A DNA stretch of 64,000 bases from Massilia sp. W12 (GCF_037300705.1 NZ_CP147776.1:3658001-3722000); one strand, 5' to 3'; counted from the first letter of the stretch, positions 52,116 to 60,735 are shown. The notes: generated from the letters alone by a model not told the origin. Made by a program: numbers and translations.

Positions 52116-53507
52116 TTAAACCACCTGCACTTCTGCAAACACATTCACCCCGGTGGAATCGACCCATAATTTGGGCCGTCCCACCCCGTCCGGGAACAGG
52201 CCGCACATGCGCGCCTCATCCCGGTATATCAAATACCACTCCAACAGATGCTCCATACTCGATTTTTGCGGGTTATCGGTATGCACATTCGTGATCAACA
52301 AGGAGGCGCCGCTGCGTGCGCGCATGGAAAAATACTGCATCAGCTTCAGGCATACTTTATCCGACAGATAATCAAACAATCCGGCGCAATACACGGCATC
52401 AAATTCGCGCGCCTGGGTCAGATCCGCCGGCAAACGGCGCTTGATCAGCTGGTGCACTGAGTCACGCTGAAAATGCAAACTGCCCTTGCGGCTTAAACCG
52501 GCATTGATGGCATTCAACTTTTCATTGGTCCATTGCAAGGCTTCCTCGCTGAAGTCGAGCAATTCAAAATGAATCCGGTCTGGTTCGGGATAGGTCTGCA
52601 GAAAACGTTGCACTTCGACCGCCGGGCCGCACGCCACATTCAGCACCCGGTATTGCCGCCCTTCTTCACGCGCACGCTCGGCCAGACGCACCAGATAATC
52701 GACCAGGATGTCGATCCGGTTGCGATGCGCAGTGGCGACCGGGGTGGCTAAAAAAGCGGCATTGACGATTTGAAAATATGTGCTCGGGCCTTGGCGCGGG
52801 TCATCCATAATCTGATTGACCATCTGGAAGTCGCCCGCATAGCCCAAGGGTTTGGTAAAAGTGCGGTACACAAATGGCGCGCGCAGCAACAGAGGATGCA
52901 AAGCCGCCTGGGCGAATGCGCGATGCGCAGCGGCCTGTTCCGGCTCCACTTTGGCCGCCTGAATATTGAGTTGATCGAAATACTGGCCGGTTTTTTGCAC
53001 CAGCGGCTCAGCCAGTTCATAGAAAATATCTGCACGCAGGCGGCCATCCTCTTTCGGCATGGATTCAGCCAGATCGACTTGCTCCACCCAGTGCGAGACA
53101 TCGGACAAAAAGGCGCGCATTTCATTGACCACGATTTGATAATCGCGCCCGATCGAAAAACGCTCCTCCCAATGTTTAACAAAAGCGCGCGCCTCATCGC
53201 CGACCGAGCCGGGGGCTGCAGTCACATTCACCAGCTCGCGCCATTCGTCAATCAAGGTGACGGACACGACTGCGGTCAAGCCGGTATTGACAATGCTGAC
53301 CACCACGGCCTTGCCGACATAGGCATTGCGGCTGCGCAGGCGGATGGTCAAATCATGCAGCACTTCACTGATCTGGACGATGGAGTAAGGATTGTATACC
53401 TCCATCACCAAAGACTTACGCTGAAGATTCAGGATGGTCCCTCGCACAGACTCAGACTGTGAGTTGCGAAAGCTGACCATCGGGTCGATTTGCGTTTGTG
53501 AGTACAT
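52116..53507 (-). CDS. phcB: PhcB-like S-adenosylmethionine methyltransferase
   Basis: This is a 463-residue protein with an N-terminal PilZ-like beta domain (about residues 8-95, ILNLQRKSLVMEVYNPYSIVQ) and a helical middle part. A class I methyltransferase domain follows, with motif I VLNVACGPAVEVQ (288-300), the acidic loop ELLDFSEEAL and later FDAVYCAGLFDYLS. PhcB of Ralstonia makes the quorum signals 3-OH-PAME or 3-OH-MAME by methylating 3-hydroxy fatty acids. Gene order here (phcB-phcS-phcR-phcQ) supports that role. The fatty acid chain length cannot be read from sequence. ATG 53507 is chosen from domain position; no strong ribosome site is visible, and the frame stays open upstream to 53678. 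Confidence 0.87.
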   Translation of the reverse strand: MYSQTQIDPMVSFRNSQSESVRGTILNLQRKSLVMEVYNPYSIVQISEVLHDLTIRLRSRNAYVGKAVVVSIVNTGLTAVVSVTLIDEWRELVNVTAAPGSVGDEARAFVKHWEERFSIGRDYQIVVNEMRAFLSDVSHWVEQVDLAESMPKEDGRLRADIFYELAEPLVQKTGQYFDQLNIQAAKVEPEQAAAHRAFAQAALHPLLLRAPFVYRTFTKPLGYAGDFQMVNQIMDDPRQGPSTYFQIVNAAFLATPVATAHRNRIDILVDYLVRLAERAREEGRQYRVLNVACGPAVEVQRFLQTYPEPDRIHFELLDFSEEALQWTNEKLNAINAGLSRKGSLHFQRDSVHQLIKRRLPADLTQAREFDAVYCAGLFDYLSDKVCLKLMQYFSMRARSGASLLITNVHTDNPQKSSMEHLLEWYLIYRDEARMCGLFPDGVGRPKLWVDSTGVNVFAEVQVV

Positions 53508-54360
53508 GATTTGAGCGCCAGGAGTTCCTCTGGGCGCCACAAAAACCCGCTTACGCATCCCGTATGATCTGTCTGTCTGCGCCATTCTGTTCCTGGCGCC
53601 GGCCCCCTGGCCCGGACAGCGCGGAATACAACTGCCGCACAATCCAAGCTGCCGGACGCCAATGGCTTCAGATGCCACGGCGCAGCTGCAGATCAGTCAC
53701 AGGATGCATGCGCCGTTTTTCCAGCAACCCTGTTTTTGCCGGTTCAGCGCACATCCCGGGAAAGGAAGCGCGCCGCCCTGACATGCCTAGGTTAAACGTG
53801 CATTACGAATCCGCCGCTACCGTACTGCCGCCGGCAACCAGACTCAGGCCTTGTCAAACTGCGCACTCATCCCCGGTTGGCAAGAGCAAAAAAGAAGCGG
53901 GGACTTCAGGAAAACAAGCTGCCATCACTGCCGGCGTCAACCATCTGCAAAGCGCTGACTCCCGCCTGTCTGTTTTCCCTGTATTACGGTAGGCCATCCG
54001 CTCCATGCCGGACAGCATGTGGCGGCGCTTTGCATACACAAAGCGCTTGACATATTGCCGCAGGCGGCGGAAATGGACATCCCGGTATGGCGCAGCTGAC
54101 TCAAGGCAAAGGATAGCTTGGCGCGCAGACTCCCCGTAGCATGCTGTCAATAACCGGCGCCTCAAGCCGGAAATATACAGGGCCTGCAGGCCAGACATTC
54201 TTTTACTGGATGCCTGCCTTTGGCTTGAGTGTACTATTTTAAATTGCATCGGGCAAACAAACTGTAAAAGCAACAGCATTCCCGCGTTGCAGGACTTACA
54301 CCGCAACAGGAACAGCGTTGAGGCAATCAAAAATGCTGCAAACAGTCAGCCTGGCGGCGC
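53508..54360. other. 853-bp gap between phcB and luxI
   Basis: This is the longest gene-poor stretch in the window. Two overlapping open frames (plus 53564-53992 and minus 53854-54330) have no family features, no ribosome site and atypical composition, so I do not call them. On the minus strand TTGCCC followed after 17 bp by TACACT near 54230-54258 is a weak promoter candidate, far from phcB. The stretch may carry the phcB promoter, a small RNA or a decayed gene; nothing is firm. Confidence 0.4.
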
Positions 54361-54969
54361 TCAGTGTGTTGACGGGGCCGGCGCCGGCAAAGTCACAAGA
54401 TCCGCCACGCCCAAAGCCTGCACTGTTTGCGCATCAATCTCAATCCAGCAGGCGAACACCGGCTTGCCATCGATGAATAAAGGCGGGCCGGCACGGTGCG
54501 CGTGCACCCCCATCCGCGCGAGCAGGCGCTCGATACCCAGTGGTGAAACGGTAATCAGGCGGCTGGCGCCATGCGCAGCGGCGCTGACCACGGCGGCCCC
54601 GAGCAGGTGGCGTGAACTGTTAGCGTTCTCGCGCACCCCGCCCTTCAAGTCGGCGGCTGCGAAACGCGACAATTCCCATACATCGTGCTGGCATGGAACT
54701 GGCGCGCCATTCATCAAGCCGGGAAACACTTCGCCCAATAAATACGGGCTGGTGGTGGGCAACAGGCGGGCGCAGCCGCAAATATCGCCCTCATCATTTT
54801 TGGCGACAACATAAATCGTATCGGGTCTGTCGAATTGATCCCGTTCCAATCCGTCCTGCACCGGCAATTGCCAGCCCAGTCGTTCAATGAAAATTTTATG
54901 GCGGTAAACGGCAACTGCCCGTTCAAATTCAGGAGTAAATTCCTTGGAAGTGCTGTAAATGGTTTGCAT
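54361..54969 (-). CDS. luxI: LuxI-family acyl-homoserine-lactone synthase
   Basis: This is a 202-residue AHL synthase that joins an acyl-ACP and S-adenosylmethionine. The LuxI core residues are visible: Arg and Phe in VYRHKIFIERLGW, the Trp there, the acidic cluster GLERDQFDRPD, then CARLLPTTSPYLL and the later DVWELSRFA block with its Glu and Arg. The C-terminal part (LITVSPLGIERLLARMG) forms the acyl-chain pocket; the chain length cannot be deduced. GAGGAAAT precedes ATG 54969. A lux box at 55033-55048 fits autoinduction. It lies downstream of the RsaM-like gene on the same strand. Confidence 0.94.
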   Translation of the reverse strand: MQTIYSTSKEFTPEFERAVAVYRHKIFIERLGWQLPVQDGLERDQFDRPDTIYVVAKNDEGDICGCARLLPTTSPYLLGEVFPGLMNGAPVPCQHDVWELSRFAAADLKGGVRENANSSRHLLGAAVVSAAAHGASRLITVSPLGIERLLARMGVHAHRAGPPLFIDGKPVFACWIEIDAQTVQALGVADLVTLPAPAPSTH

Positions 54970-55032
54970 ATTTCCTCATCAGGCAAAAAAATCAACCGAT
55001 GCGATTACAAACCCCGGCCAGCATTTGGGTAA

Positions 55033-55048
55033 CTGTTAATGTTTACAG
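55033..55048 (-). promoter_or_regulatory. lux box upstream of luxI
   Basis: CTGTTAATGTTTACAG is a 16-bp CTGT-N8-ACAG element, the standard LuxR half-site spacing. On the minus strand a putative -10 TGTAAT (55009-55004) follows 23 nt later, so the box would overlap the -35 region, as in activated LuxR promoters. It lies 64 bp before the luxI start. Confidence 0.65.
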
Positions 55049-55213
55049 GGCGAACAATACCCTGCCGACCTCCAATAATTATTGCATGCTGGGGAAAAGC
55101 TGCAAAAAAAACTGGAAATGGCAACGCTGCCGCTAAGCCTGTTGGCTTGGCGCTGTAAAAATCAATGAGGTATATGGAAAAATTCGACTTGGCGTGCAGG
55201 CTCCTGTTCCGCG

Positions 55214-55669
55214 TCAATTCAAACGCATATTAAGAGGATTTGCACTAAATCCGGATTGCAACGCAAGCCGAACCATGGTTTGCCAATCGCAGTACTGCAA
55301 CCAATGACTGATGAGGTCGGAAGTGGTGGCTTGACCCACATCGTAGCCATGCATATCGACAATCATAACATTGCTGCGCACCGGCTCAGGCGCCAGCAGC
55401 AAACAATTTGATTCACCATGCCTGTACCACGTCCAGCCAAGCGATATACTGGGGGTGGTGGTGCTGACGCATTCTGAAAATCCGGCGGATTCTGCGAGTA
55501 TGGTTTGCTCTTGCAATTCATCCTGCAAATCAGGATCGCATCCAGTAAACAAATGCACGAAAGGCAACGAACTGAAAGTGGAAAATGACAGTCGGATGTA
55601 ACCGTCAGGCGACAACTTCAGTGGCGCTCTCTGCATCATCGGGGATTGTTGAAAACAATTCAAATCCAT
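55214..55669 (-). CDS. RsaM-like / DUF4902 quorum-sensing regulator
   Basis: This is a 151-residue soluble protein. The blocks LKLSPDGYIRLSFSTFSSLP, CDPDLQDELQEQ, PSISLGWTWYRHG, RSNVMIVDMHGYDVG and LQYCDWQTMVRLAL match my memory of the DUF4902 family, which lies between luxI and luxR genes in Burkholderia and relatives. It includes RsaM, which lowers AHL output. The start is uncertain: ATG 55669 or the ATG pair at 55639/55636, none with a good ribosome site. It precedes luxI on the same strand after a 244-bp gap and is divergent from luxR. A lux box lies 99 bp upstream. The equation of DUF4902 with RsaM is from memory. Confidence 0.78.
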   Translation of the reverse strand: MDLNCFQQSPMMQRAPLKLSPDGYIRLSFSTFSSLPFVHLFTGCDPDLQDELQEQTILAESAGFSECVSTTTPSISLGWTWYRHGESNCLLLAPEPVRSNVMIVDMHGYDVGQATTSDLISHWLQYCDWQTMVRLALQSGFSANPLNMRLN

Positions 55670-55767
55670 TTGTATAGAATGTGCGTGTTGAAGTAAATAT
55701 CGCTGGCGTTGCCGGCTGATCTGATTTATTTTATTTGATATTAAACAAAACACGTCTGATTGGCGAC

Positions 55768-55783
55768 CTGTCAAATCTGACAT
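55768..55783. promoter_or_regulatory. lux box between rsaM-like gene and luxR
   Basis: CTGTCAAATCTGACAT is a near-perfect dyad (TGTCA-N4-TGACA), as in classical lux boxes. Leftward, a putative -10 TAATAT (55743-55738) follows after 24 nt, nearly the same spacing as at luxI, so it should activate the RsaM-like gene. Rightward it ends 17 bp before the luxR ATG and borders its GGAAGGAAG ribosome site, so binding could also repress luxR. Confidence 0.75.
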
Positions 55784-55800
55784 CGGAAGGAAGTGGTTAC

Positions 55801-56514
55801 ATGAATTCTTGGCGCGAAGATCAATTCCAGGCGCTGCTTGAAAAACGCAGCGAACAGGAATTGTTTGACGAAGCAGCGGCAATAGCCAAAAGCATGGGGT
55901 TTGAATATTGTGCTTACGGTATCCGCATGCCTGTCCCGATTTCCCGCCCTGCAGTCGCCATGTTCAATAATTACTCGCTTGATTGGCAGCAGTGTTATCA
56001 GGAACGCGGCTTTCTTGAAATTGATCCCACCGTGCAACATGGCTTGCGTTCAGTACTGCCCTTGCTGTGGTCATCCGAAACAGTGGAAAACAGCCCTGAA
56101 TTCTGGGAAGAAGCGCGGGCGCACGGCCTGCATTTCGGCTGGGCGCAAGCGGCGCGCGATGCCGCTGGCGCGGTCGGCATGCTGACCCTGGCGCGCGGCA
56201 ACGATGACGTCAGCTCGCAAGAATTCGACGCCAATAAATACAAAATGGCCTGGCTGGCGCAAGTCGTGCATGTCGGCATGTCCGGCTTGCTGACCCCCAA
56301 AATGGCGCCGGAATCAGGCGTCCTGCTGACCAGCCGGGAGCGCGAAGTACTGCGCTGGACCGCAGAGGGAAAAACCGCTTACGAGGTCGGCCAAATACTG
56401 GCGGTTTCCGAGCGAACGGTCAACTTTCACATCAATAACGTCGTCGCCAAACTCGGCGCCTCAAACAAAATTCAAGCCGCAGTAAAAGCCGCCAGCCTTG
56501 GCTTGTTATTTTAA
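55801..56514 (+). CDS. luxR: LuxR-family AHL-responsive regulator
   Basis: This 237-residue regulator has an N-terminal autoinducer-binding domain (about residues 18-160) and a C-terminal LuxR helix-turn-helix (about 172-235). The AHL-contact residues are present: Trp and Tyr in SLDWQQCYQ, Asp-Pro in LEIDPTVQ, Trp in LLWSSE and Gly in AVGMLTLARG. The HTH reads LTSREREVLRWTAEGKTAYE then SERTVNFHINNVVAKL, with the conserved Glu, Gly and Val-Asn positions. The start is ATG 55801 behind GGAAGGAAG; an earlier in-frame ATT/ATG is not supported. It is divergent from the RsaM-like gene and luxI with a lux box between. Confidence 0.94.
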   Translation: MNSWREDQFQALLEKRSEQELFDEAAAIAKSMGFEYCAYGIRMPVPISRPAVAMFNNYSLDWQQCYQERGFLEIDPTVQHGLRSVLPLLWSSETVENSPEFWEEARAHGLHFGWAQAARDAAGAVGMLTLARGNDDVSSQEFDANKYKMAWLAQVVHVGMSGLLTPKMAPESGVLLTSREREVLRWTAEGKTAYEVGQILAVSERTVNFHINNVVAKLGASNKIQAAVKAASLGLLF

Positions 56515-56754
56515 TTTGCGGCTTTCATGCAACATGCCCGGCAAAACCAGGACTTAAGTCACACACCAGATTTAATTATCCCAACCTGGATTAAAAATTA
56601 AATTCATGAATATAAAATGAATTAACAAAATTCCGGAAACAAATAATTTGCCGTCTCCCTCCTTTACAACAAAGCGTCACAAATCTGTATCCCACATCAC
56701 AAGCGCCGGAATCAAGCGGATACACACGGATTCTGTCCGCGTAAAAAACAATCA

Positions 56755-56789
56755 GAGGGAAAAGGGCTGGCGCCAGAACAGCGCCAGCC
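56755..56789 (-). terminator. Probable terminator of cheZ-cheA
   Basis: GGCTGGCGC (56765-56773) pairs with GCGCCAGCC (56781-56789) around CAGAACA. On the minus strand it is followed by CTTTTCCC, a short U-run. It begins 3 bp past the cheA stop codon. Confidence 0.6.
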
Positions 56790-56792
56790 GGA

Positions 56793-58817
56793 TCAGGCCA
56801 CCATGCGGGTATTCGCGCGGCAACCATCCATCAGGAATGACAAGCCCACCACCAACACCAGCTCACCTTCAGCAGAACGGGCGGTGCCGGTGATGCCTGG
56901 CACATTCAACGCTGTCATTGGCTTAATCACCAGATCTGCGGTGCCATCCACCGCCTCCAGAGCCAGGATATAAGGATGCGGCGAAGAAATCACGATCCCC
57001 ACCCGCTCCACCCCGCGCTCGTAACCCAGGGCAGTGGCCAGAGAACGCACTGGCAAGGGCCGCCCCTGATCTTTTAAGACGGGGGCGCCGCCAACCTGCA
57101 TGAAATCTTCCGGCAACTCCACCACCCTTTGCACCACCGCCATCGGCAACGCAAGCAAGGCGCCGGAGGTGCTGACCAGCATCGTCGGCACAATCGACAA
57201 TTCAATCGGCAGACGTATCGAGAACGTGGTGCCCTGTCCCAATACGGAATCAATGCGGATCGCGCCACGGTTTTTTTCCACCGCAGTCTTCACCACGTCC
57301 ATCCCCACACCGCGCCCGGAAACGCTGGACGCCACTTCTTTAGTGGAAAAGCCGGGCAGGAAAACCAGCTGGAAAGCCTCATCTGCAGTCAGCGCTTGTG
57401 ATTCGGTGATCAAACCTTTTTTCAAGGCTTTTTTGCGCAACTCCACCGGATCCATGCCTTTGCCATCATCAGACAAAACAATCATCACGCTATTGGCTTC
57501 CTGCCATGCCTTGAGTGAGATAAACGATTTCAAGGACTTGCCTGCCGCCACGCGATCATCCGGCGATTCGACGCCATGATCAAGCGCATTGCGCAGCATA
57601 TGCACCAGGGGATCATACAAGCTGTCCACCACCACCCGATCAACCTCGGTTTCGGCGCCTTCGATATACAGCTCAACATCTTTGCCCAGGTCTTTGGCCA
57701 ATTCACGCACCAGGCGCGGAAATTTCTGGAATAAGCGGCCTACCGGTTGCATCCGGGTGGCCAGCGTGGCGCGCTGCAGCTCACTGGAATAACGCGAAGC
57801 GCGCTCCAGCGTTTCCGCCAACGTGGTCATCAGGGTCGCAGCCTGCCCTTCAAACTTGAATTGCAACAGCCGCTCCATCAATACCGCCGCCTGATTGGCG
57901 GCCTGAACCGATTCGCCCGCCACTTCAAGCAAGGCATCCAGTTTGATGGCGTCAATCCGGATACTCTCTTCTTTCACTGGCGCAGATGTGGGCCGGTCTT
58001 GCGTTTGTGCTTTGGCTTCAGGTTTTCTGGCTTCAGCTCCCTCGCCTTCAGCTTTTGCCTCAAGCGGCTTGGCTGCAGGTTTTGCCGCCGGCTTGGCTGC
58101 GGGTTTGGCGGCAGGTTTGGCTGCCGCTGCCGGCTTGGCGGCGGCTTTTGCCGCCGGCTTGTCTTCTTTGGCGGCAGCGGCTGCCGACGCATTCGCGGCT
58201 TGCGGCCTGGTATAGGTTCCCGGCGGCACTACCGCTATATACATGGCCTCCCAGTCCAACCCGTCCGCGCCGGGCCGCCAGTCGGCATCGCTTGCGGCTG
58301 GCGCCGCCATCGCTGCTGCAGCGGCTTCAAACGCGGCCTCAAGGTCATCGCTATCCTCTGCGCCTGCCTCCTCAGCAACAGCTTCCGGCTCTTCCTCTGC
58401 CAGCGCTTCTTCGGCCTCGTATTCGACATCTTCTTTGCCCTCAATCGCATTATGCAAAATGCGTTCGAGATTTTCCGGCATCGCCATTAATTGCTCGGGC
58501 AAAGCGCCGTTGGCAAGCTCAGTTAATTGATCTGAAACAAAGCCGCTGGCTTGTAACGCCGCCTCAATCGCCAGCGGCGTCACCGGCGCTGCGCCGGTGC
58601 GCAGTGCGTCGAACAGGTTCTCGGTCAAATGGCAGGCTGACACCATCGCTGTCAGCCCGACAAAACCTGCGCCGCCTTTAATCGTATGGAAGGAACGGAA
58701 GACAGCGTTTAAGACATCTTTGTCGTCCGGATTCCGCTCCAACCGCAGCAGGTGCTCTTCAACGTTGACCGCAAGATCCATCGCCTCGACGACGAAATCT
58801 TTGAGCATATCGTCCAT
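56793..58817 (-). CDS. cheA: CheA-type chemotaxis histidine kinase
   Basis: This 674-residue kinase has a P1 Hpt domain with H44 (SFHTIKGGAGFVG). A long acidic stretch follows, then an Ala-Lys-Pro low-complexity linker (about residues 215-260, repeats of AAKP) and a P3 dimerisation domain (about 285-350). The HATPase P4 domain has N box MLRNALDHGVES, G1 LSDDGKGMDP and G2 GRGVGMDVVK. A C-terminal CheW-like P5 domain ends the protein. No clear P2 CheY-binding domain is seen, and the linker is unusually long. Its ATG shares one base with the cheZ stop codon (TAATG), indicating coupled translation. No cheW, mcp, cheR or cheB adjoin. Confidence 0.92.
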   Translation of the reverse strand: MDDMLKDFVVEAMDLAVNVEEHLLRLERNPDDKDVLNAVFRSFHTIKGGAGFVGLTAMVSACHLTENLFDALRTGAAPVTPLAIEAALQASGFVSDQLTELANGALPEQLMAMPENLERILHNAIEGKEDVEYEAEEALAEEEPEAVAEEAGAEDSDDLEAAFEAAAAAMAAPAASDADWRPGADGLDWEAMYIAVVPPGTYTRPQAANASAAAAAKEDKPAAKAAAKPAAAAKPAAKPAAKPAAKPAAKPLEAKAEGEGAEARKPEAKAQTQDRPTSAPVKEESIRIDAIKLDALLEVAGESVQAANQAAVLMERLLQFKFEGQAATLMTTLAETLERASRYSSELQRATLATRMQPVGRLFQKFPRLVRELAKDLGKDVELYIEGAETEVDRVVVDSLYDPLVHMLRNALDHGVESPDDRVAAGKSLKSFISLKAWQEANSVMIVLSDDGKGMDPVELRKKALKKGLITESQALTADEAFQLVFLPGFSTKEVASSVSGRGVGMDVVKTAVEKNRGAIRIDSVLGQGTTFSIRLPIELSIVPTMLVSTSGALLALPMAVVQRVVELPEDFMQVGGAPVLKDQGRPLPVRSLATALGYERGVERVGIVISSPHPYILALEAVDGTADLVIKPMTALNVPGITGTARSAEGELVLVVGLSFLMDGCRANTRMVA

Positions 58818-59740
58818 TAGAATCCCAGTTCGGCAAGAAGGTCATCAACGTTGTCTTGATCCATCGCCACTTGTGGCACTGATGGGCCTTGCATCAATTG
58901 AGGCTGCTTGATTGCTTTCTGTCTGACTGCCGGCGGCGCGTTATCACGCAACAGCTCGGCCAATTCTTTTTCGACGGTCTTGGTGATCGCCACCACTTTT
59001 TTGATCAGCTGGCCGGTAATATCCTGGAAATCCTGCGCCATCATGATTTCCAGCAGGCGCGCTTTTTCAGCTTCAGTGGCTTCGCTCACCATAGTGGTGA
59101 ATTGACGCGTATCGCCGGCCAGCTTTTTAAATTCATCCAGGCTGATTTTGCCCTCGAATAATTGCTGCCAGCGGTTTTCCATTTCCTTGGCGCGGCGCGA
59201 TAACTCATCTTGCGCCGGCATGCCGTCATCCAAGGTGTTGAGCACCTTGTTGGCGGCCTGCTCTGTGAGCGTGGCGACGTATTCAAGGCGGTCCTGGGCG
59301 TCATTGATTTGACTGGACGCCTCGGTCAGCGCCTTATCAAACCCGAGTTCGCGCATGGAATCATGCAAAAGCCGCACAATTGCGCCCAGCCGCTCATACA
59401 TAGGCTTGTCCGGCGAGGCGGCAGGCACCACAGCTTCAGCCGCCGCCACCATTTCGGGTGAAATCTCAATATCCAGATCTTCCACCGGCACCGAAATGGC
59501 GTCGGCATCCACCAGATCAGCCATGCGCGGCTTGTCCGCCGCATGCTGAACTTGCGGCCCGGTTGAGCTGGGAACGGAGACGGGGGGCATACTGGCTGCC
59601 TGTGCGAACATCGCATCGATATCATCCTCCTCTGCGGGAGGCGGCGCTGACGCTGGCGCCGGCGCTGGCGCGGCAGCTTGCGCACGTTGCTCGGACACTT
59701 GGTCAAACAGTGCATCAAAATCATCGGCTGCGTCGGTCAT
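58817..59740 (-). CDS. cheZ: CheZ-type protein phosphatase
   Basis: This 307-residue protein belongs to the CheZ family, which dephosphorylates CheY-P. An acidic, Pro/Ala-rich N-terminal half (with the repeated short motif DDxDALF / DDIDAMFAQ) is followed by a long helical hairpin from about residue 140. The catalytic block is MAQDFQDITGQLIKKVV, holding the Asp and Gln used by CheZ. The C-terminus DDLLAELGF resembles the CheY-binding tail. The start is ATG 59740 with GGAG upstream; ATG 59755 is an alternative. It is longer than E. coli CheZ (214 residues) because of the N-terminal part. It is coupled to cheA. Confidence 0.88.
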   Translation of the reverse strand: MTDAADDFDALFDQVSEQRAQAAAPAPAPASAPPPAEEDDIDAMFAQAASMPPVSVPSSTGPQVQHAADKPRMADLVDADAISVPVEDLDIEISPEMVAAAEAVVPAASPDKPMYERLGAIVRLLHDSMRELGFDKALTEASSQINDAQDRLEYVATLTEQAANKVLNTLDDGMPAQDELSRRAKEMENRWQQLFEGKISLDEFKKLAGDTRQFTTMVSEATEAEKARLLEIMMAQDFQDITGQLIKKVVAITKTVEKELAELLRDNAPPAVRQKAIKQPQLMQGPSVPQVAMDQDNVDDLLAELGF

Positions 59741-60267
59741 ACCGTGCTTCTCCATAATTTTTGAAAGGCGTTGCCAAGGCCGGGCGGCCAGTCGCAGGTT
59801 CAAGTCTTGCTCAAACCCCGCCTGGCTGCGGCAATCCGCATATCGGCGCCACTGGCGCACATCGGATTTTCGGCGTTGTTCACCAGTTTAGCAGGGCTTT
59901 TATTGCGCTGTAAAACGTTCCCGTCAAAGCCTGTGCGGCAAGCCGCCGGCAGACAGTGCAGCGCATCGTTTTGTTTTAAAAATATTGCAAAAAATCATTC
60001 TTTCAACTGTTCTTGCATACATGAAATTCATGCTAAATAGCATTTTCATTACAGCAATATTTGGCCTGTGGCCTTAAAACCACAAAAAATACAGATTGAG
60101 AGAGAGAGTTGAACGCGCCAAATAAATGCGCAGCATGGAAATAATGGGGAAATTCATGCACACGGCAGTGTTGCGCATTGCCCACAACAGTCTTTCCGCC
60201 AGGCGGCGGAGCCGGGCAAAAAAAAAATCCCTGCCAACGCAGGGATTTTTTCAGCGGCGGAAACGCC
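59741..60267. other. Intergenic region, cheZ / cold-shock gene
   Basis: This 527-bp gap contains nested inverted repeats around 59980-60062: AAATATTGC (59980-59988) with GCAATATTT (60054-60062), and inside them the palindrome ATGCTA-AA-TAGCAT (60030-60043). They lie upstream of the cheZ-cheA operon and could be an operator. Further right is the cold-shock gene terminator (60219-60251). No gene is supported. Confidence 0.45.
60219..60251 (-). terminator. Rho-independent terminator of the cold-shock gene
   Basis: ATCCCTGC (60227-60234) pairs with GCAGGGAT (60239-60246) around CAAC. Nine or more A on the left give a long U-run for the leftward transcript, and a T-run on the right permits both directions. 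It lies 16 bp past the stop codon. Confidence 0.92.
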
Positions 60268-60471
60268 TCAAGCGATCTGGATGTTCGATGCCTGCTTACC
60301 CTTCGGGCCGGTAACGACATCGAAGGTAACACGTTGATTTTCTTTCAGCGTCTTAAAGCCGGCCGCCTGGATCGCGGAGAAGTGAGCGAACAGATCTTCG
60401 CCGCCTTCGTCGGGAGTGATGAAGCCGAAACCCTTGGCGTCATTAAACCATTTCACAGTACCATTTGCCAT
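60268..60471 (-). CDS. cspA: Cold-shock domain protein (CspA family)
   Basis: This is a 67-residue single cold-shock domain (OB fold) protein that binds single-stranded RNA/DNA and melts structure. RNP1 is KGFGFI and RNP2 is DLFAHFSAI, with the usual N-terminus [27 protein letters not shown] precedes ATG 60471. Its leader is long (about 100 nt if the TATAAT at 60583-60578 is used), as in thermosensing csp mRNAs. It is monocistronic with a strong terminator. Confidence 0.96.
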   Translation of the reverse strand: MANGTVKWFNDAKGFGFITPDEGGEDLFAHFSAIQAAGFKTLKENQRVTFDVVTGPKGKQASNIQIA

Positions 60472-60577
60472 TTCAAAATTCCTCTAAATAAAGGGCGTTA
60501 CGCCCGGACAATCCGTTTGAAGCAAGTAAGGAATGACAGCATGACTGCACTACCAGCTCAACCCCAACGTGGAACGC

Positions 60578-60583
60578 ATTATA
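60578..60583 (-). promoter_or_regulatory. Candidate -10 element of the cold-shock gene
   Basis: A perfect TATAAT on the minus strand, preceded by CTTG, lies about 107 nt before the start codon. The matching -35 region is weak (ATTACG/CATTAC at 16-17 bp). Its use would give a leader of about 100 nt, typical of csp genes. Confidence 0.45.
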
Positions 60584-60735
60584 CAAGAGAAAAATCGTAC
60601 GTAATGTTTTGCAAGTGAATCGATACGCATAATCCACATTTTTGCCACACTATTGTCACCAGACTGTCATAAAAAACACTGTTTATTTCCACAAGGAAAT
60701 GAACATTGTCAAAAAAGGGATATTTTAAAAGTGAC

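Noticed and set aside
53854-54330. 158-codon minus-strand frame between phcB and luxI
   Set aside because: No ribosome site, Cys/Arg-rich unusual composition and no recognised family; left as part of the unexplained gap.
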